Assembly (NCBI GenBank): GCA_037893245.1
Contig: JBAIAA010000410.1
Span: 310,001 to 374,000 of the forward strand
From: Crossaster papposus
Taxonomy: Eukaryota > Echinodermata > Asteroidea > Velatida > Solasteridae
Length of the DNA: 64,000 bases
Direction of reading: 5' to 3'
This document shows positions 23,781 through 36,604 of this stretch, piece after piece (the first letter of the stretch is position 1; each line of letters begins with the position of its first letter). The notes beneath the pieces are model-generated. The model searched no databases, was not told where the DNA came from, and worked only from the letters and a program-made list of their open reading frames with translations. The position numbers were made by a program, and so were the translations under genes.

Positions 23781-24798
23781 CTGACTGGTATTCTTTCATG
23801 GATGTGTAACCAATTCGGGCGATTCACAATGCAGTGCGCCACCAAGCGTTTGACTCAAAAGAGCAACTTTTAAACTTGACGGTCGACTTCTTCCGTATAT
23901 CATACTGTAGTGAAATATCTATTCTTCATTGTTCACGCGAGGTACAACACAAAGATAAATGTATCCGGAAGCGTCGTTGATTAAAACATTGTTATTTGCA
24001 GAAAAAAATTGGAACTTTAATCGTGCGCGTCCAAAAAGACGTAAACACTGATGAGTTCATGCAAAATGAATACCGTTTTTCAAACTGATGCCGACTTTCC
24101 CCCATGATGCACTGCGGGTATAGCAGGATTTGCGCCTCCAACGGCAGCTTCTAGGTAATGTGAATCGCTCGAATTGCAAGCAAAATGTAGACTGACCAAA
24201 CAAGGGTCGTTTTCCAAACTCCAGCTTCGTCTCGGGCTTCATTCATACAGTTTGGCAATGGGCCGGAGCCGGATACGGAGCCTAAGCCAGTATCGAAAAA
24301 TAGTCAGCCGACCCCACAATACTAGCAATCTTTGTTCAAGTCGCATATTATATGTACGTCTCCTGTAATCACAACCTCGCATCCTTCACAACTCCTGTAT
24401 TCACATTCACTTGTTACAATACCAAACTCAAAGGGTGGGTGGCTGCAATGAAAATAGTTCAAAATAATAATTGTTTTAATGACACTAAACTCCCTGTGAA
24501 ATTATTCCTTCTGGCATGCTACAATTATTGTTGAATAAAACAACAAAAGAAGGTTATTATGTGTCTCGGAGACACATTTTTGTAAATTTCCATCTGGAGT
24601 TGTTTGTTACCATTTACACAAATTTTCTCATAAAAATATACAGAATTCACATGATTAAACTTGATCAGGTTAGTTGTTAAGCATTTTTGCTGGTTCAAAC
24701 GAAAAAGAAGAAGACCAATCATCTACTCTATAGTAGGCTGTCGGAGTAGTAAACAACTCACTTTTAACATGTTCATATTAAAAAATGAAAAAAACGAC

Positions 24799-25193
24799 TT
24801 AAAGGGAGTGTACAACCATTTGCAGATATCAAAAATATTTACTACCGAATTATTAAGAAATATCTTACTCATTTAAAAGTAAATAATGATTCTAGGCATC
24901 CAGCAAAATTATTGCGCTAGATATCCTGTAATTATTCCGAAAAATTTAATTTTATAAAGAAAAATTCGCGATCGCCAGACGGCGATCGCGAAAAAAACAA
25001 AGATAACATAAGAATAACTGCTCGACGCCGGTTGAAAACAAACGCTGTTTTTCATGCTTTTCTCGGCATCCATGATTGTAAAACTTCGGAAAGGTCAGTT
25101 AAACGATCCTTACTATAAAATACAACCCCCCAAATCCACCTATTCATGATAATTCAAGCAATTACCAATGGTGTATCCTTTAAACCTTATGAA
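24799..25193 (-). mobile_element. Family A MITE
   Basis: Full length; left end altered to TTAAAGGGAGTGTACAACC; hairpin GCGATCGCCAGACGGCGATCGC perfect except for the loop. Confidence 0.9.
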
Positions 25194-25329
25194 AGACGTA
25201 TGCAATCAGAGGGATAAAGGAAACGAAGACACAATTAGATGTTCTAATTTTCACACCACTTCCTAAATATTGATTAATGCTGGTATTTTCTTTACGCAGA
25301 AAATGTCACATTTATTTTGTAATGATGTG

Positions 25330-27980
25330 CATTGCAGAGTAATGACTCGGTATATATGAATCGGTTGCTAGCCGCGGCTAGCTGTGCGTATCATCGCGCT
25401 AATATCGGCCAACAATAAAACCCCATTTTGTCGCCATGTTGGAATTTCCCTTCTAGTTAGGGTTTCGAGATTGTAATCAAATAACGAGCACTGAAAATGT
25501 CGACGTCTTCATGGTAAGAGAGATGATTATTTTGTTCATGCGTGCAGCACTTGTCTGGGAGCTTGGGGGGTTGAGGGGGGGGGGGGGGGGGTTGAAGCTG
25601 GGAGCTATGCGATGGTCGCGGCCCAATCTCCCCCAGCGCCCTTGGCCGAGCGCTAATGGCGAACGAATAATGACTCGTCCAAGCAAATTACGCCCGTGGG
25701 TCCCTTGTGTGTGTGCCAGCCCTACATCTATTGCATCAATATTGGATGCTGCCGGTAATTGAGTAGAGAGTTGTGCTATCGTGGAGGGGAGACGCTGTCA
25801 AGCTATCCATCCGTTGATCATCATGACTAGCCCGGTCATGGCTATCGAAATACGCACTGCCCCTGTTTGCTAAATCATTATCATTTGTCACGAGTGGGTT
25901 TATTTTTTTCTTTCTGTGTGCGTTCCGTATCTGCATGCAGTTCTCCACTCTCTTTTTTTAGGTTTAGGCTCTTCATATTTGTCGTCAGTCGGTGGCGCTA
26001 GCGAGAAAGGCGTTATTGAACATGCGCAGGATGACACATCTTTTCTCCGGCGCCAGTGAGTGGTTAGTGGCTGCTGGCGCTGCGTACACACACACACGTA
26101 TTTAATATAAAAAAAAAAAATTAAAAGCACTTAGAAATGCCCCAGCATTGAGTTGCAGATATAGAAGATGACTCTCTCTTTCACTCGCACACTCTCTCTA
26201 CTGACTGTATACAGCGAATTGCCGCTCTTTCCGTTCACGCACTTACGGTTTCACTTGGACTGAGGTTGCATTAACTCTCCATCCACTTAAACTAACCAAA
26301 TGTCTCCGGGATTAATAATGGGCCCATTAATGGCGCCCGTCAGAGCACCTGCCGTTAAAAGCAATATTATTTCACCTTTTCTTTTCTGTTGGCTTTTTGT
26401 GTCGAGCTAGCTGCATTGTACGAATCGCTGTACAAAAAATCCTTTGTCCCTATAGTCATCATCCGAAGGTGCGTGCCTTTCAATGCGCCCGTGTAATATT
26501 CAGACAGTGTGTGACAGCATGTCACATGCTAACAATAAATATTCATTTTGTTAAAGACAAAAAGGAGACCGCCAAAATGATGCAATTATCGTGAGATGCG
26601 TGATCGCTTCTATTTTTTTGTTCACACCATCTCTAGACATGCTCTTTTGTCATTCCATTTCTGACGTTTTATTGATCTTCAATGGGGACTGACTTGTATT
26701 ATCCTGTGTGTGCGCGCGACACTGACTCGGTATATCGGAAATACCCAACAAAAAAACCAAAAAAAAGCAATTTCATTTCTGATATGGTGGCTTAATTGGC
26801 AATTAAATAAAATATGGGGGCCGCGCGAAAAGGCAATCCTCTTTCGGCGCCACGAGACCACGTGATACTGCCGTGAGCCGAAACGGTGAACCAGTCATGC
26901 CTGAAATGAATATGTAAATCCCCCTTATGTCATTTCTGATCAACTAGTATTAATTTATAATGATTGGCACTCGTCGCAGAACGTGAACTTGACGCGTTGG
27001 GAAAAGGAGGATCGCATGTGCAAACGAGAGGATATAATTTCTCTTGACGGGCCAATGTGATGCATACGTTGGTGAGGTGGTCGACACAGGCGCTGCTCGT
27101 AACGCAGCATTAAAGGGCTCAGTATGTCTTTTGCAGCCACCCCAGAAGTAACCAATCAAAATACTGTTGAAAAGCTTAGTCTTGTTGTAAAGATATTAAT
27201 AAATGTATATTTATACAGAAAGATACAGGAAAGATACAGAAAGAAATCAACTATTCCTCAACTGGTCACAATATTCTCAAATAACTCGTCTATTCCCTAC
27301 TCCTAATGTCTATATCATATAGGGTTATGTGGGAGTGTTTAATTACATGTATAGGGGCCTATTGTAATTGTCTTATTTTTCGTTTATTTCCCCAATTTTT
27401 TTTCCAGTTTTACCCATTTGTAGGTTCTTACCCAGCAACTTTTTACCGATCTGCTTTTTATCTTGACCGTTTTAACTTATCAAGTTTTATGGATTTGTGG
27501 CTGTTTTTTTTCTTCAATTGAGTATATTTTGTAAAATAACCCTTTTAGCTGTTGCTGTTGATCATTGTTTTTGGTATGCCAATACCAAAAAAAACCACCA
27601 AAAAACCCAAACTATTTAATGACTCTAAATTCCCTTTTAAATTATTCCTGCTGGCATGTTGTTATTTTAAAGACAATTATTATTCAAATATAGTTCTTCA
27701 AGGCAATATACCAAATTTGCAAACATAAAAATCTACCAAAATATGATGACATGCTTTACTTGACTCTATAGTAATATTAATAAGTAAATAATAATAATCG
27801 CACGGCATACTGTGAAATCATGGCACCTGATGTGCTGCTATTTTCAAGGAAAGTGTAATTTTTGTATTAGTTTCTGACAAAGGTGGGTCTATCATCGTTA
27901 ATAAGGATTTTTAAAAAGTGTTATGATTATACATTTGTTTTTCTCAATCGCTTTATACACATCCGCGAACGGGTGCAAGC
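25330..27980. other. MITE-poor stretch of the last LMO4 intron
   Basis: Holds a G-run (25569), unique blocks at 25600-25710 and 26260-26370 (GGGATTAATAATGGGCCCAT), and CA/CT microsatellite sequence near 26090 and 26170. No exon found. The low repeat density just before the terminal exon could reflect regulatory constraint. Confidence 0.4.
25569..25591. repeat. Poly-G tract
   Basis: Long G run following GGGGGGTTGA; one of several G/C homopolymers in the LMO4 intron. Confidence 0.9.
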
Positions 27981-27984
27981 CAGC

Positions 27985-28052
27985 TAGTCTGATTCCCTGA
28001 CGTCTATAATTTATGCCGTTTCGTCGGAAGTAGGGTCAGAGAACCAGACTAC
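27985..28052. mobile_element. Short AGTCTGGTTCC foldback element
   Basis: 68 bp, ends TAGTCTGATTCCCTGA and TCAGAGAACCAGACTA. It lies 250 bp upstream of the proposed LMO4 terminal exon. Confidence 0.78.
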
Positions 28053-28299
28053 ACTGAATAGCAACATTTTTGGTTTTTGGGTTTTCTTCCAGCATCTATG
28101 AACACAACACTTTAAACCGATCAGTGTCACAATATTTGCTATAAAACACTAACCACCAAAATCCACCCACTTGTAAAAAACAATACATAAAAAGCAATTG
28201 CTGTTTTGTACCTTCATCGAAGCAAGTTGACAAAACCTGTCTCCAAAACATGTTCTTTTTGTAAAAACAGACATTTTTTTTTCATTTTTTCCCCATCAG

Positions 28300-28308
28300 G
28301 TCTGTTGA
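28300..28308 (+). CDS. LMO4: LMO4-like terminal coding exon (Val-Cys-stop)
   Basis: The preceding exon ends in phase 0 after Asn-Lys. Vertebrate LMO4 ends Lys-Val-Cys. Here a long pyrimidine tract (28272-28296) ends in CAG at 28297-28299 and is followed by GTC TGT TGA, which reads Val-Cys-stop in the required phase. This gives the LMO4 C-terminus exactly. The intron would be 13,029 bp. The 3' UTR starts at 28309; its end is unknown. An AATAAATAAAA run near 30007 is one possible poly(A) signal. The exon is so short that only acceptor quality, phase and the matching C-terminus support it. Confidence 0.68.
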   Translation, partial: VC

Positions 28309-28740
28309 GGTTGGTTTCGGCTTTGAAGAATTCCCAGATGTTCACAGACTACAATGCCTCGCCACAGCACCATCCTTCATATTCTGACAGACACTGACCT
28401 AACTGGCCGTTGTATTTTGAACACCCCGCGTGCTCGACGTTGTGACCGCCAGTGCTACGATTCAAGTCGCCATCTTAAACATTCAACTCATCATTTTGCG
28501 AATACGTGGGCCTTGTCGAATCTCTGGCTTCGTCTTCGTGGAGGCGTAACTCGATTTTAGGGCCCTAGTTGCGGGAAACTCCAGCTGCATGCTGTGCTTC
28601 AGAAACACTCAATCGGTTGATAATAAATCCAACACTTTGAATATTTCCATTTGGTTTGCTTCTCAGCATGTTCTCAGCGATTCGTAAGTCGGAGCCGAAG
28701 CCGGAGACGAAGCAAAGGTTTCGAAAAGCCACATCACTCT
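28309..28740 (+). other. Probable start of LMO4 3' UTR
   Basis: Follows the Val-Cys-stop. 28309-28510 is unique; 28525-28730 resembles the GCTTCGTC foldback family. The UTR end is not defined. Confidence 0.45.
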
Positions 28741-28748
28741 CCTCAAGA

Positions 28749-29202
28749 TACCAAATGAGGGCGCTATAGGCCTTTATAAGAGCAAGTTCGATCAAGGACT
28801 AAAGTTAACCGTTATAATAGTTCGAATAACTCTGAACGAAATCACGCTAGTCGAAGATGGTTGGACTAGTCTAGTCGACTATTCGCGACCAACCTACTCA
28901 CGCTGGTTATCATTAGCAACATTGTTATGGCACAGAACAGCTGGGATCAACCAAAACATGGCAGACAACGAAACTTTGCCGTGCAAAATGGCCGCTTTTC
29001 CCACGTTAGATTGTACGATAAAAATGGCCTTGTTTTGTGACGTGTGAGTACGATGTTTGAGCGCCACCTCAGATCGACTCGAATCGTTTGCACTGCAACT
29101 TCATGGCGCATGCGATAGGTACGTCACTAATCAACCACTATACCACTAGTCCTTGGTCGAACTTGCTCCTTGCGGTAGTTATGATGGCGCCCTCAAGTGG
29201 TA
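28749..29202. mobile_element. Foldback MITE with TGAGGGCGC ends
   Basis: Ends TACCAAATGAGGGCGC and GCGCCCTCAAGTGGTA, with an inner inverted pair AGCAAGTTCGATCAAGGACT. It lies in the presumed LMO4 3' UTR or just downstream. Confidence 0.8.
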
Positions 29203-31252
29203 AAAAGTACTGCCCATGAACAAGAACTGTTGAGAGTTAATGCTTGTGACATGCTGCAAAAAAAAACAAGGACATTTTTTCCCAACGGAGCACAAAGATT
29301 GTGTCCCCAGTTATATGGAAGAGATTCCGTGAAGCCACCGCAGCCATAGTACTGCCCAGGCGTTTAACCTTGGTACGTGAAAACTGTACTCATTTTCCAC
29401 GGACTATCGCAAAAGGACAGCGTAAACCAACGGCTTTCACAGTGCAACATTGCAGCCGTCAGCAGTTGTTTAAAAAATGTTGCCTGAATGAACATTGGAG
29501 AGGAATTAGGATGCTTCGTCGTGTGTTCGTTTTTACCTTAATCGTGGACGCGATTGCCTGGGGCTGCACTTCAACATTATAATTCTGACCAGGAACCGAA
29601 TGTATGATTCAGCGATATGCTTGAACACCGCAACTTTTTAATAAGATACCGCGTTTTATAAGATGCATACTTGTAAACGTCTCCCTCGTTTGAAAGGTTT
29701 GTTTTACCGGTATCTCGCTGCACATTTACAATTGTGTGTGTGCATTATTGTTGACTTATTGTAGATTTCATTGTACAGCCACGAACATCCTGATTTGTCC
29801 TGTGTCGGATGATGTACTTCGGATCGACAGTATAACATCATTACTCTGCACACTTGTGAATCTGCATACAGGATCCACCTCGAAAATTTTGCCGTTTTGA
29901 AATCGAGTCCATCGCACGGGTCCTTACAAGTTCGCCACAACTCTGCCACAACTCTTAAATCAAGCCCCCAGCTATTTAAGTGAATGGTAATAAAGTGAAA
30001 TGTAATAAATAAAAACTAGTACCAAGTGGTAACAGTCCACGGCGGGTGACGCGTTTACACGGGTTACACCAAGAGGGTATTCCTCCGCGCCTGCGAACCC
30101 CATGTGCTCTTGTACGACCATCGGCCCACCGCGCATGTAGTCATACACAGGGAGCTGCTGGCCCGCGACTTGCTCAGAGTTTTTGTCTGCATGGTATAGC
30201 TCCAACAAAAGAGCACAGAAAGAGAGACGCAGATTTATCGGTCTAGTGTTGACTGTACAGGTACGGTGTGCGCTATACAATAATACAAATAGCTAGCACT
30301 GGGACGTATGGTAGTCCAAAGTGTGCACGGTGTCACGGGTAGAATGGGCCTAGTAAACTGTCCACCCACCCACCAAAATAGCGAGCAGAAGCCCGCGGCA
30401 GTTTTTTTTTAGCTACTTGGACTTTGTGATTTACATTTACTTGTGAGCGGACTCGTGCTGGACTCGAAACACTGAAATATAAGTTGAACATTGTCACGTT
30501 CCCTGCTTACCTGATTTCCCGATAAACTAGCACTCTAAGCAGCAACACAAAAATAACACAAACAAACCTGCTTCATATGCATAATCTTGAGAGGCAAAAT
30601 GCACCCAGCTGTGGTGATACCGAACATATGTTGGCAACAGTTTGAATGTGTTGTCAACATCTATACTTGTGACGTTGTCGACGTGGTATTGTTACGGGGT
30701 GCGTTCGACTCGCGCGAACCTTGCCAACGATTGTTAACTAAGCGAACAATATTTCATTGGGCATGCACAAACAACATAATGACGAACCGTTCCGAACGTT
30801 TGAAATGTTCGGATGGCGGGTGAACGCATCCTTGGCCATTGGCGAATGAGGACATTGGATGAAAACTGTGAACCATCGTGGATATAATATATGTATATAA
30901 AGTATGGCTTGAAAAAGTACTCGACGACCGATTCTGGATTGTATCATAGCACATAGAGATGTACATAATTCATGATAGGTTTATAAATATAGCTATTTAC
31001 TGTACCTATAATAACTGTCAAATTTGATAAATCAAATTGTGAGATGAAATCAAACAATTTGATAAAATGTCGTTTTTGTATTAGTCGATTGACATTGCTG
31101 TGACATACTTTTTTCTTGGTGAAACTGATAATTAATGTAATGATATGAGATCATTAAAGTGGGACACAGTCTTGCATCATATTAAATATATTCAGCACAT
31201 TACAACGTGTCTCTAACCTATATGAGTTACCACCGGTAATGATGGTTAAACT
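29203..31252. other. No gene recognised
   Basis: Contains scattered short frames without coding support and an AATAAATAAAA at about 30007. Possibly LMO4 3' UTR or intergenic. Confidence 0.4.
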
Positions 31253-31651
31253 TTAAAGGGAACGTATACGTTTGGTAATTTGAACCCACTGTTTGTTTAA
31301 ATCCTATATAGTTATAGATATATACCATAAAACTAACCTGTACAAATTTCATTTCAAAAGGTGGTAGCAATTTTGAGATATTTCCGAAAATCGGGAGCGG
31401 TTATGTCCACGCAGGAAGAATAATCTGCATTGGAATACACAATCTGAGAAACGTCACTGCAGTAACGCTTCTCAGATTCAAATTTTTGGGGATAAAAAGT
31501 GATATCTTTTTTTCATAACCGCAGTACTTGGAAGTGAAAAGTTTCAAAAAATGAATTATACTATCCAAAGCTGCTGTATACTTCTTACCAAAATAAGTTT
31601 TTATTGCCATTAATTTTTGGAGTAATTACCAAACGTATACGATCCCTTTAA
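31253..31651 (-). mobile_element. Family B MITE, full length
   Basis: Both termini and the TTAA ends are intact; opposite orientation to the copy at 2576. Confidence 0.9.
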
Positions 31652-32108
31652 GCTTGTCAAGTACACAACTGTTTTTAAAAGCTAAACCACAGAATGATTT
31701 TTCGGGAAGCTTTTCTTTTTGTGACAAGCGAGTTGTAATTTAGTACGGTTATTCTATTTATTTTTTATATCTTTGCTCATCTGGATAATGTAAATCTTGG
31801 AAGTAAACTTATTTGTTTTGATCCATTGATATGACATAATGAACCACATAATGGCTTTTTGCATTAACCGCAATGGATGGTTTCGATAATAATATATTGC
31901 GTTTTACTCTTTTTGTTTATTTTAGTGAAACATATAATAATTATTGACTTCTTAAATAAAACAATAAAAAATCCAGCTCTGTCTAACATGAAAGCTAGAC
32001 GAACGCACCAAACAGAACCTTCATAACTATTTTGTTAACACGAGTTTTGGTAAAGATTGTATGGAGGTGACTGAACCCCTTCCCATTGCCTGGAAGCAAT
32101 TTTTTTTT

Positions 32109-32312
32109 CTGTAGGTAGTTTGGTACATTAGCCAATCAGAACAGAGATGGTGTTGACGTCATCGATGATGTTAGAGTTGTCTGGCACAACCCTAACCCCA
32201 ACCCCCAACCCCCTAGTCAGATCCCAGACAAGTCAAACATCATCGATGACGTCAACATCATCTGTGTTCTGATTGGCTAATAAATGTACACTATGTACCA
32301 ACCTACCTGCAG
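32109..32312. mobile_element. Foldback MITE with CRE-containing arms and telomere-like loop
   Basis: Arms of about 85 bp contain TGACGTCATCGATGATG and GGTAGGTTGGTACA-like ends. The loop reads AACCCTAACCCCAACCCCCA, a degenerate telomere-type repeat. Second copy at 44647. Confidence 0.87.
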
Positions 32313-32622
32313 TCTGGAACAATAAACTATAGTAAATACAGGTGTATAAAATTTCCATTTAGAAATTTAGGTGAAAATGAATAACACACGATGAAATAAA
32401 GACACTGCGGAATCCTACGTATTATTACTGTATGTGCACTGTGTTCGTGTTGTTTCTTTTTCGTGAATTGTTTGAGGTTTCGTGTATTTTTTTCTTCTGA
32501 AATTAGAACGCTGTTTCTGCCATCATTTCTACATAAAATTAAAAAGTGCTGCTGAAAAACAACCTTCAGTCATAAAATTGGGTTCCAGTTTTCTTATAAC
32601 TGACCGGCGTTCTGCCATTATG

Positions 32623-33000
32623 CTTTGAAGGTAGGATAGGCCTACACCATTTTGCAGATATCGAAAACATTTATTGCCGAATTATTAAGATTATTTTGTT
32701 AAATTAATTAAATAATGATTCTAGGCATCCAGCAAAATGATGTGGCTAGATATTAGTAACTTTTCCAAAAAAATTAATGTTATAAAAAACGACGGCGATC
32801 GCGAGAAAACATGAGCAACAAGAGCAACTGCCCGATGCCATTTGAAAACGAACGCTATTTTACTTGCTTTTTTCTCGGCATCCATGATTGTAAAACTTCG
32901 GACAGGTCAGTTAAACGACATTTACTATAAAATACAACCCCAAAAATCCACCCATTCCTGATAATTTAAGCAACAACCAATGGTGAATGCTACCTTTTGA
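32623..33000 (-). mobile_element. Family A MITE, diverged
   Basis: Both ends recognisable but more diverged, with a small insertion (AGGCCT) in the left terminus. Confidence 0.82.
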
Positions 33001-33411
33001 ATAGATATAGAGTACATTTTGTATTCCGAAGAACACATTCTATGCAACTTTCTAATCCTCTTAATTATGAAAACTATTTGACATCCCTTTGGGGTTAATT
33101 TCGGTTGAAAAATTGCGCTTCTTTGGACAACTGAGAGCGCTGTTGCTGTGACGTCACTTCAGGAAGACACTCTCCAGTTTATCTGTTGAAATTGTGAACC
33201 CAACATTTGCTCATTGCAAACATTATTTTGTGAGAAAAGTTTGCTGCTTGGCCTAACTGACACAACGAACAACAAAATAAAAGAAAATTTGCGGCGACTG
33301 CAGTGATGCTGAAATAGCTGTGACATCATTGAGGTTTTTGCCTTAAATTACATCACACTTGTTCTTATGAATATGGAAAGTCATTAGCATATCCTCTGAA
33401 AGCAAACAGAC

Positions 33412-33641
33412 AATGTGCCCTCTGTTTTACATCAGTTTTCTGTATTCAAATGTGCCAAGCAGTATGCGCACGCATCATATTTAACATAATTTTGGTTAAG
33501 AGATGACATCAGAGGTCACATAATTCAAAGGCTAACTGACCTGCGATGTCACTCTTTAAGCACATTTTATGTAAAACACGATGTGTGCGCATACTGCCGG
33601 GCACATTTGAATATACAGATGTAAAGTCAGATGGCACATCG
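33412..33641. mobile_element. Foldback MITE, relative of 23434
   Basis: Shares ATGTGCGCATACTGCCGGGC, AAGAGATGACATCAGAGGTC and the same arm layout. Confidence 0.87.
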
Positions 33642-33833
33642 TCTAATCTATACAGGCGATATGTCGCAAAGCAAATTGTCCCTGGAATTCACGTCTGATT
33701 GTACTCCCAAATGGCGCCCTCATTTGCTCAAAATAACACAGAATCCCAGATACTGGGCGCTGGGGAAACGCTGATACGTGCTTTGAACTCTGATTGGATA
33801 GAATTTGTGTGAACTGTGAACTGGAGGTTACCA

Positions 33834-34037
33834 GGGGCCAATTTCATAGAGCTGCTAAGAACAAAAATATGCTTAGCGCCAAAAAGTCTTGCTCATTAAA
33901 AACAGGTTACCAGCCAAAATTATACGGGTTTTTCATGCTAAGCCAAAAACCAGCTGATTATCAATCGAAAACAACAAGGACAAAATTTAAAGTTAAGCAA
34001 ATGTTTGTGCTTATAGCAGCTCTATGAAATTGGCCCC
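33834..34037. mobile_element. R3 MITE, short copy
   Basis: Ends GGGGCCAATTTCATAGAGC and its complement; about 204 bp. Confidence 0.88.
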
Positions 34038-34359
34038 AGTTTTCCAATGAAAAGGTCCACCCATTCGTTTGTGCTCTTTTAGTGCTCTATACCATACTGG
34101 TTCAGCACTGTTCACACATCCTCGACAGTAGGCCCTAATGTTTTGTTTTACTTGTGCAGATGTTTTCCAAACCGCCCGTCCAAAACAACATCCGGCGCAT
34201 TACTTTGGCAGAATGTCCTACGCATGCAGTGGAACACCTCAAACAACAGGCGTGAACTATACGTGATGCGACCTCTAATCAGTGTATTTGTGTCTACATT
34301 TAAAAGCAATAAACGCAGCACAGCGCCGACATTCTAGAGAAACTAAGAGAATCATGTTT

Positions 34360-34590
34360 GTTCTTACAAATTGTCCGTAAAGTGCCCCGCAATTGGCTCG
34401 CCACCGTGTGGGCTCGGGCCGGCCGCGCCGGCAAGGGCGAGCGCGCAAGTACGGGGAGGCATGGGTGCGAGCACGGCTAATTGGCGAAAGCTTTTTATTC
34501 CATCACGGGGCCGAATTACACACGCGCGGTGTCTGATGAGGGCGCAGGAAATGAAACTGGCAGCTCGGTTGTGAGTCATTAGAAGCTAAT
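34360..34590. promoter_or_regulatory. GC-rich block between LMO4 and the 36.6 kb ORF
   Basis: CpG-rich unique sequence (GGGCCGGCCGCGCCGGC) containing GCTAATTGGCGAAAGC and GTGAGTCATTAG. It could be a promoter or 5' exon for the 36.6 kb / NAA80 transcript, or a conserved element. Confidence 0.35.
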
Positions 34591-34730
34591 ATCCCAAGAA
34601 AGGTTGGACACCGAAAAGACGACACTTTTGAGGCAGCCGCATTTTGTCTGCACACTCGATTCTGATTAGTATAAGTTTTTGCCTGTATCGACCTGCAGGA
34701 AGTAAGGTGACATTTTGTGCATTGAAAGAA

Positions 34731-34850
34731 CATTGGTAATTGCTTGAATTATCATGAATGGGTGGATTTGGGAGGTTTTGAGAAATATCTAGTGCAATCA
34801 TTTTGCTGGGTGCCTAGAATCACTATTTACTTTCAAATAAAATAAGTTAA
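34731..34850 (+). mobile_element. Family A MITE remnant with large internal deletion
   Basis: Left 55 bp joined directly to the GCTGGGTGCCTAGAATC segment; the hairpin and about 250 bp are missing. Confidence 0.8.
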
Positions 34851-34859
34851 GAGGGCCTA

Positions 34860-36325
34860 ATATTTCGATCTTAACAAGATCTTCTTCAAGAGACATAATG
34901 ACTGTGTACACGAAACAAAGTTTATATAGGGCAACATACAGCATGATGCACACCAAGAAACTAGATACCCCAGTCGGTCACCACTTCAATCAGCCTAACC
35001 ATTGTATTTCTGATATGATATGGGAGAAAGTTTGGATGAATCGTCTTCGGACTATTCAACCACATGGGCTCAACATCCAACTAGGTGGGAGGTGGGGGTG
35101 GGGTGGGGGTGGGGGAAGGGGTGGAAGAGGGGGTGAGGGAGGGGGTGGGGGAGGGGTGGGGAGGGGGAGAGGGTGGGCGAGGGAGAGAGGGTGAGGGAGG
35201 GGGTGTGGTGAACTCGACCAAGGGTTGAGAGCGTGTGCCTCTCGAAATAAATTTAACAGCCTCGGGAATCAGAATGATAGTCATATTAGCCCATTCAGAA
35301 CTTGTTATGTGACATCACTAGTGGTGGTAGAGAACCAGCCAAAATAAAGGCAATAGCCAAATAAAAACATGAAGCTGCCGTTTACGGCGTAAACCTATAT
35401 ACTAATACGCTGGTCGACGTTTTTCAGAAAAATATAGACGTTAATAAACTTGCAGAATCTCTTCGCGTGGCTAGCACACGATATCACCATCACCAACACC
35501 GCTGGATCGTGTGCACGCAGTACATGCGCTGATGAATGAATCGATTGACCGCGAAGTGATCACCGTGCGCGTGCGCGGCAAAAAGTCTGGTCCCGTTTAG
35601 ATGGTAATGCCTCTCAATCCATTTTACAGTACTGCCATTTCCACGTGAAGGATTCTAGGCACCATGCGAAAATCTTCCAGGAATCATGGTCGACCACCAC
35701 CCGACACGTTTGTCTTGGATTCCACCGTTTTTTTCCTCCGAATTTCTTGGGAACGGAAGGTGCTGTGATTGCGGAATTTTGTGTAAAAGAGCATGAGTAA
35801 GTAATTAACAGGAAAATCATGGTGAACATTTTACAGAAAAATCATGGTGAACATTTTGTCCGTCAATTCAAACTGGACATGATATATTTTGCCTCCTCAT
35901 CTCGGCTCTCATCTCAGACCCTCGGAGCCGGAGCTAGCCGAGTACATCATGTGTTAAACGCAATCTTGAGTTTTGCGCAAACTTAAGTCATTGTCCTCCC
36001 CACGGTGTTCATTTGCCTTTGAATAGATGAATGATGATGGGCCTACAGTTAATTAAAAGAGGCCCCTGTATCAATAAAAAAGAAATATAAATCAATTTAA
36101 TAAAACTTAAAAGGCACAATTTAATTGGGAAAATATTAATTAATAAAGCAGCAAAAATGTAAGTGTAGTCTGCCATGTGAACAAAATTTACAAAATAAAC
36201 AAAACATTAAAAATAGTAATTAAAAATCAAGAAATAAATTAAATTAAAAAAAAAACGCACCTAAATTTAACTTGTTATTGTGAGACAGTAAAGACCGATC
36301 AAAAAGTTTTCAAAGTTATTTCGAA
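34860..36325. other. Intergenic DNA
   Basis: G-rich tract at 35084-35215, a 21-bp tandem duplication (AAAATCATGGTGAACATTTT) at 35811-35855, AT-rich tail 36050-36260. A 71-codon - strand frame at 35614-35829 starts with a hydrophobic signal-like stretch but has no other support. Confidence 0.4.
35084..35215 (+). repeat. G-rich low-complexity tract
   Basis: 130 bp of GGGGTGGGGG/GGGAGGG on the + strand, with many G-runs able in principle to form G-quadruplexes. Open frames across it are artefacts of composition. Confidence 0.95.
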
Positions 36326-36452
36326 GGTGCCAAGTAATTTTGTCGGGTGCTGAGTTTGTCGGGTGCTGAGTAAGTCAGGTGCTGAGTTAGTCAGGTGCCG
36401 AGCTGCCAAGGTGCCGAGTTGGAAAGGTGCCGAGTTGGCAAGGTGCCGAAGT
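36326..36452. repeat. Tandem AGGTGC(T/C)GAGTT repeat
   Basis: About eight units of 15-18 bp (GTCGGGTGCTGAGTTT to GGCAAGGTGCCGAAGT) with gradual T-to-C change along the array. It lies 150 bp upstream of the exon at 36600. Confidence 0.88.
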
Positions 36453-36604
36453 GAGTGACCAGATACCCAACATAGGCCTAAGCCAACAAATTGAGTTTTC
36501 TGAATACTAATTTATCGTCAGCCGTCAGGTTACAACACAACATTCTCTCTAAAATGGACATGCAATTATTATATTTGCTTTTTCTTTTCACATTCACAGT
36601 TTAA

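Noticed and set aside
35081..35284. Pro/Ser-rich ORFs across the G-rich tract
   Set aside because: Low-complexity composition keeps several frames open on both strands; not evidence of coding.
35614..35829. 71-codon secreted peptide with signal-like start
   Set aside because: Only the hydrophobic start supports it; no cleavage-site context, cysteine pattern or neighbours to back it.
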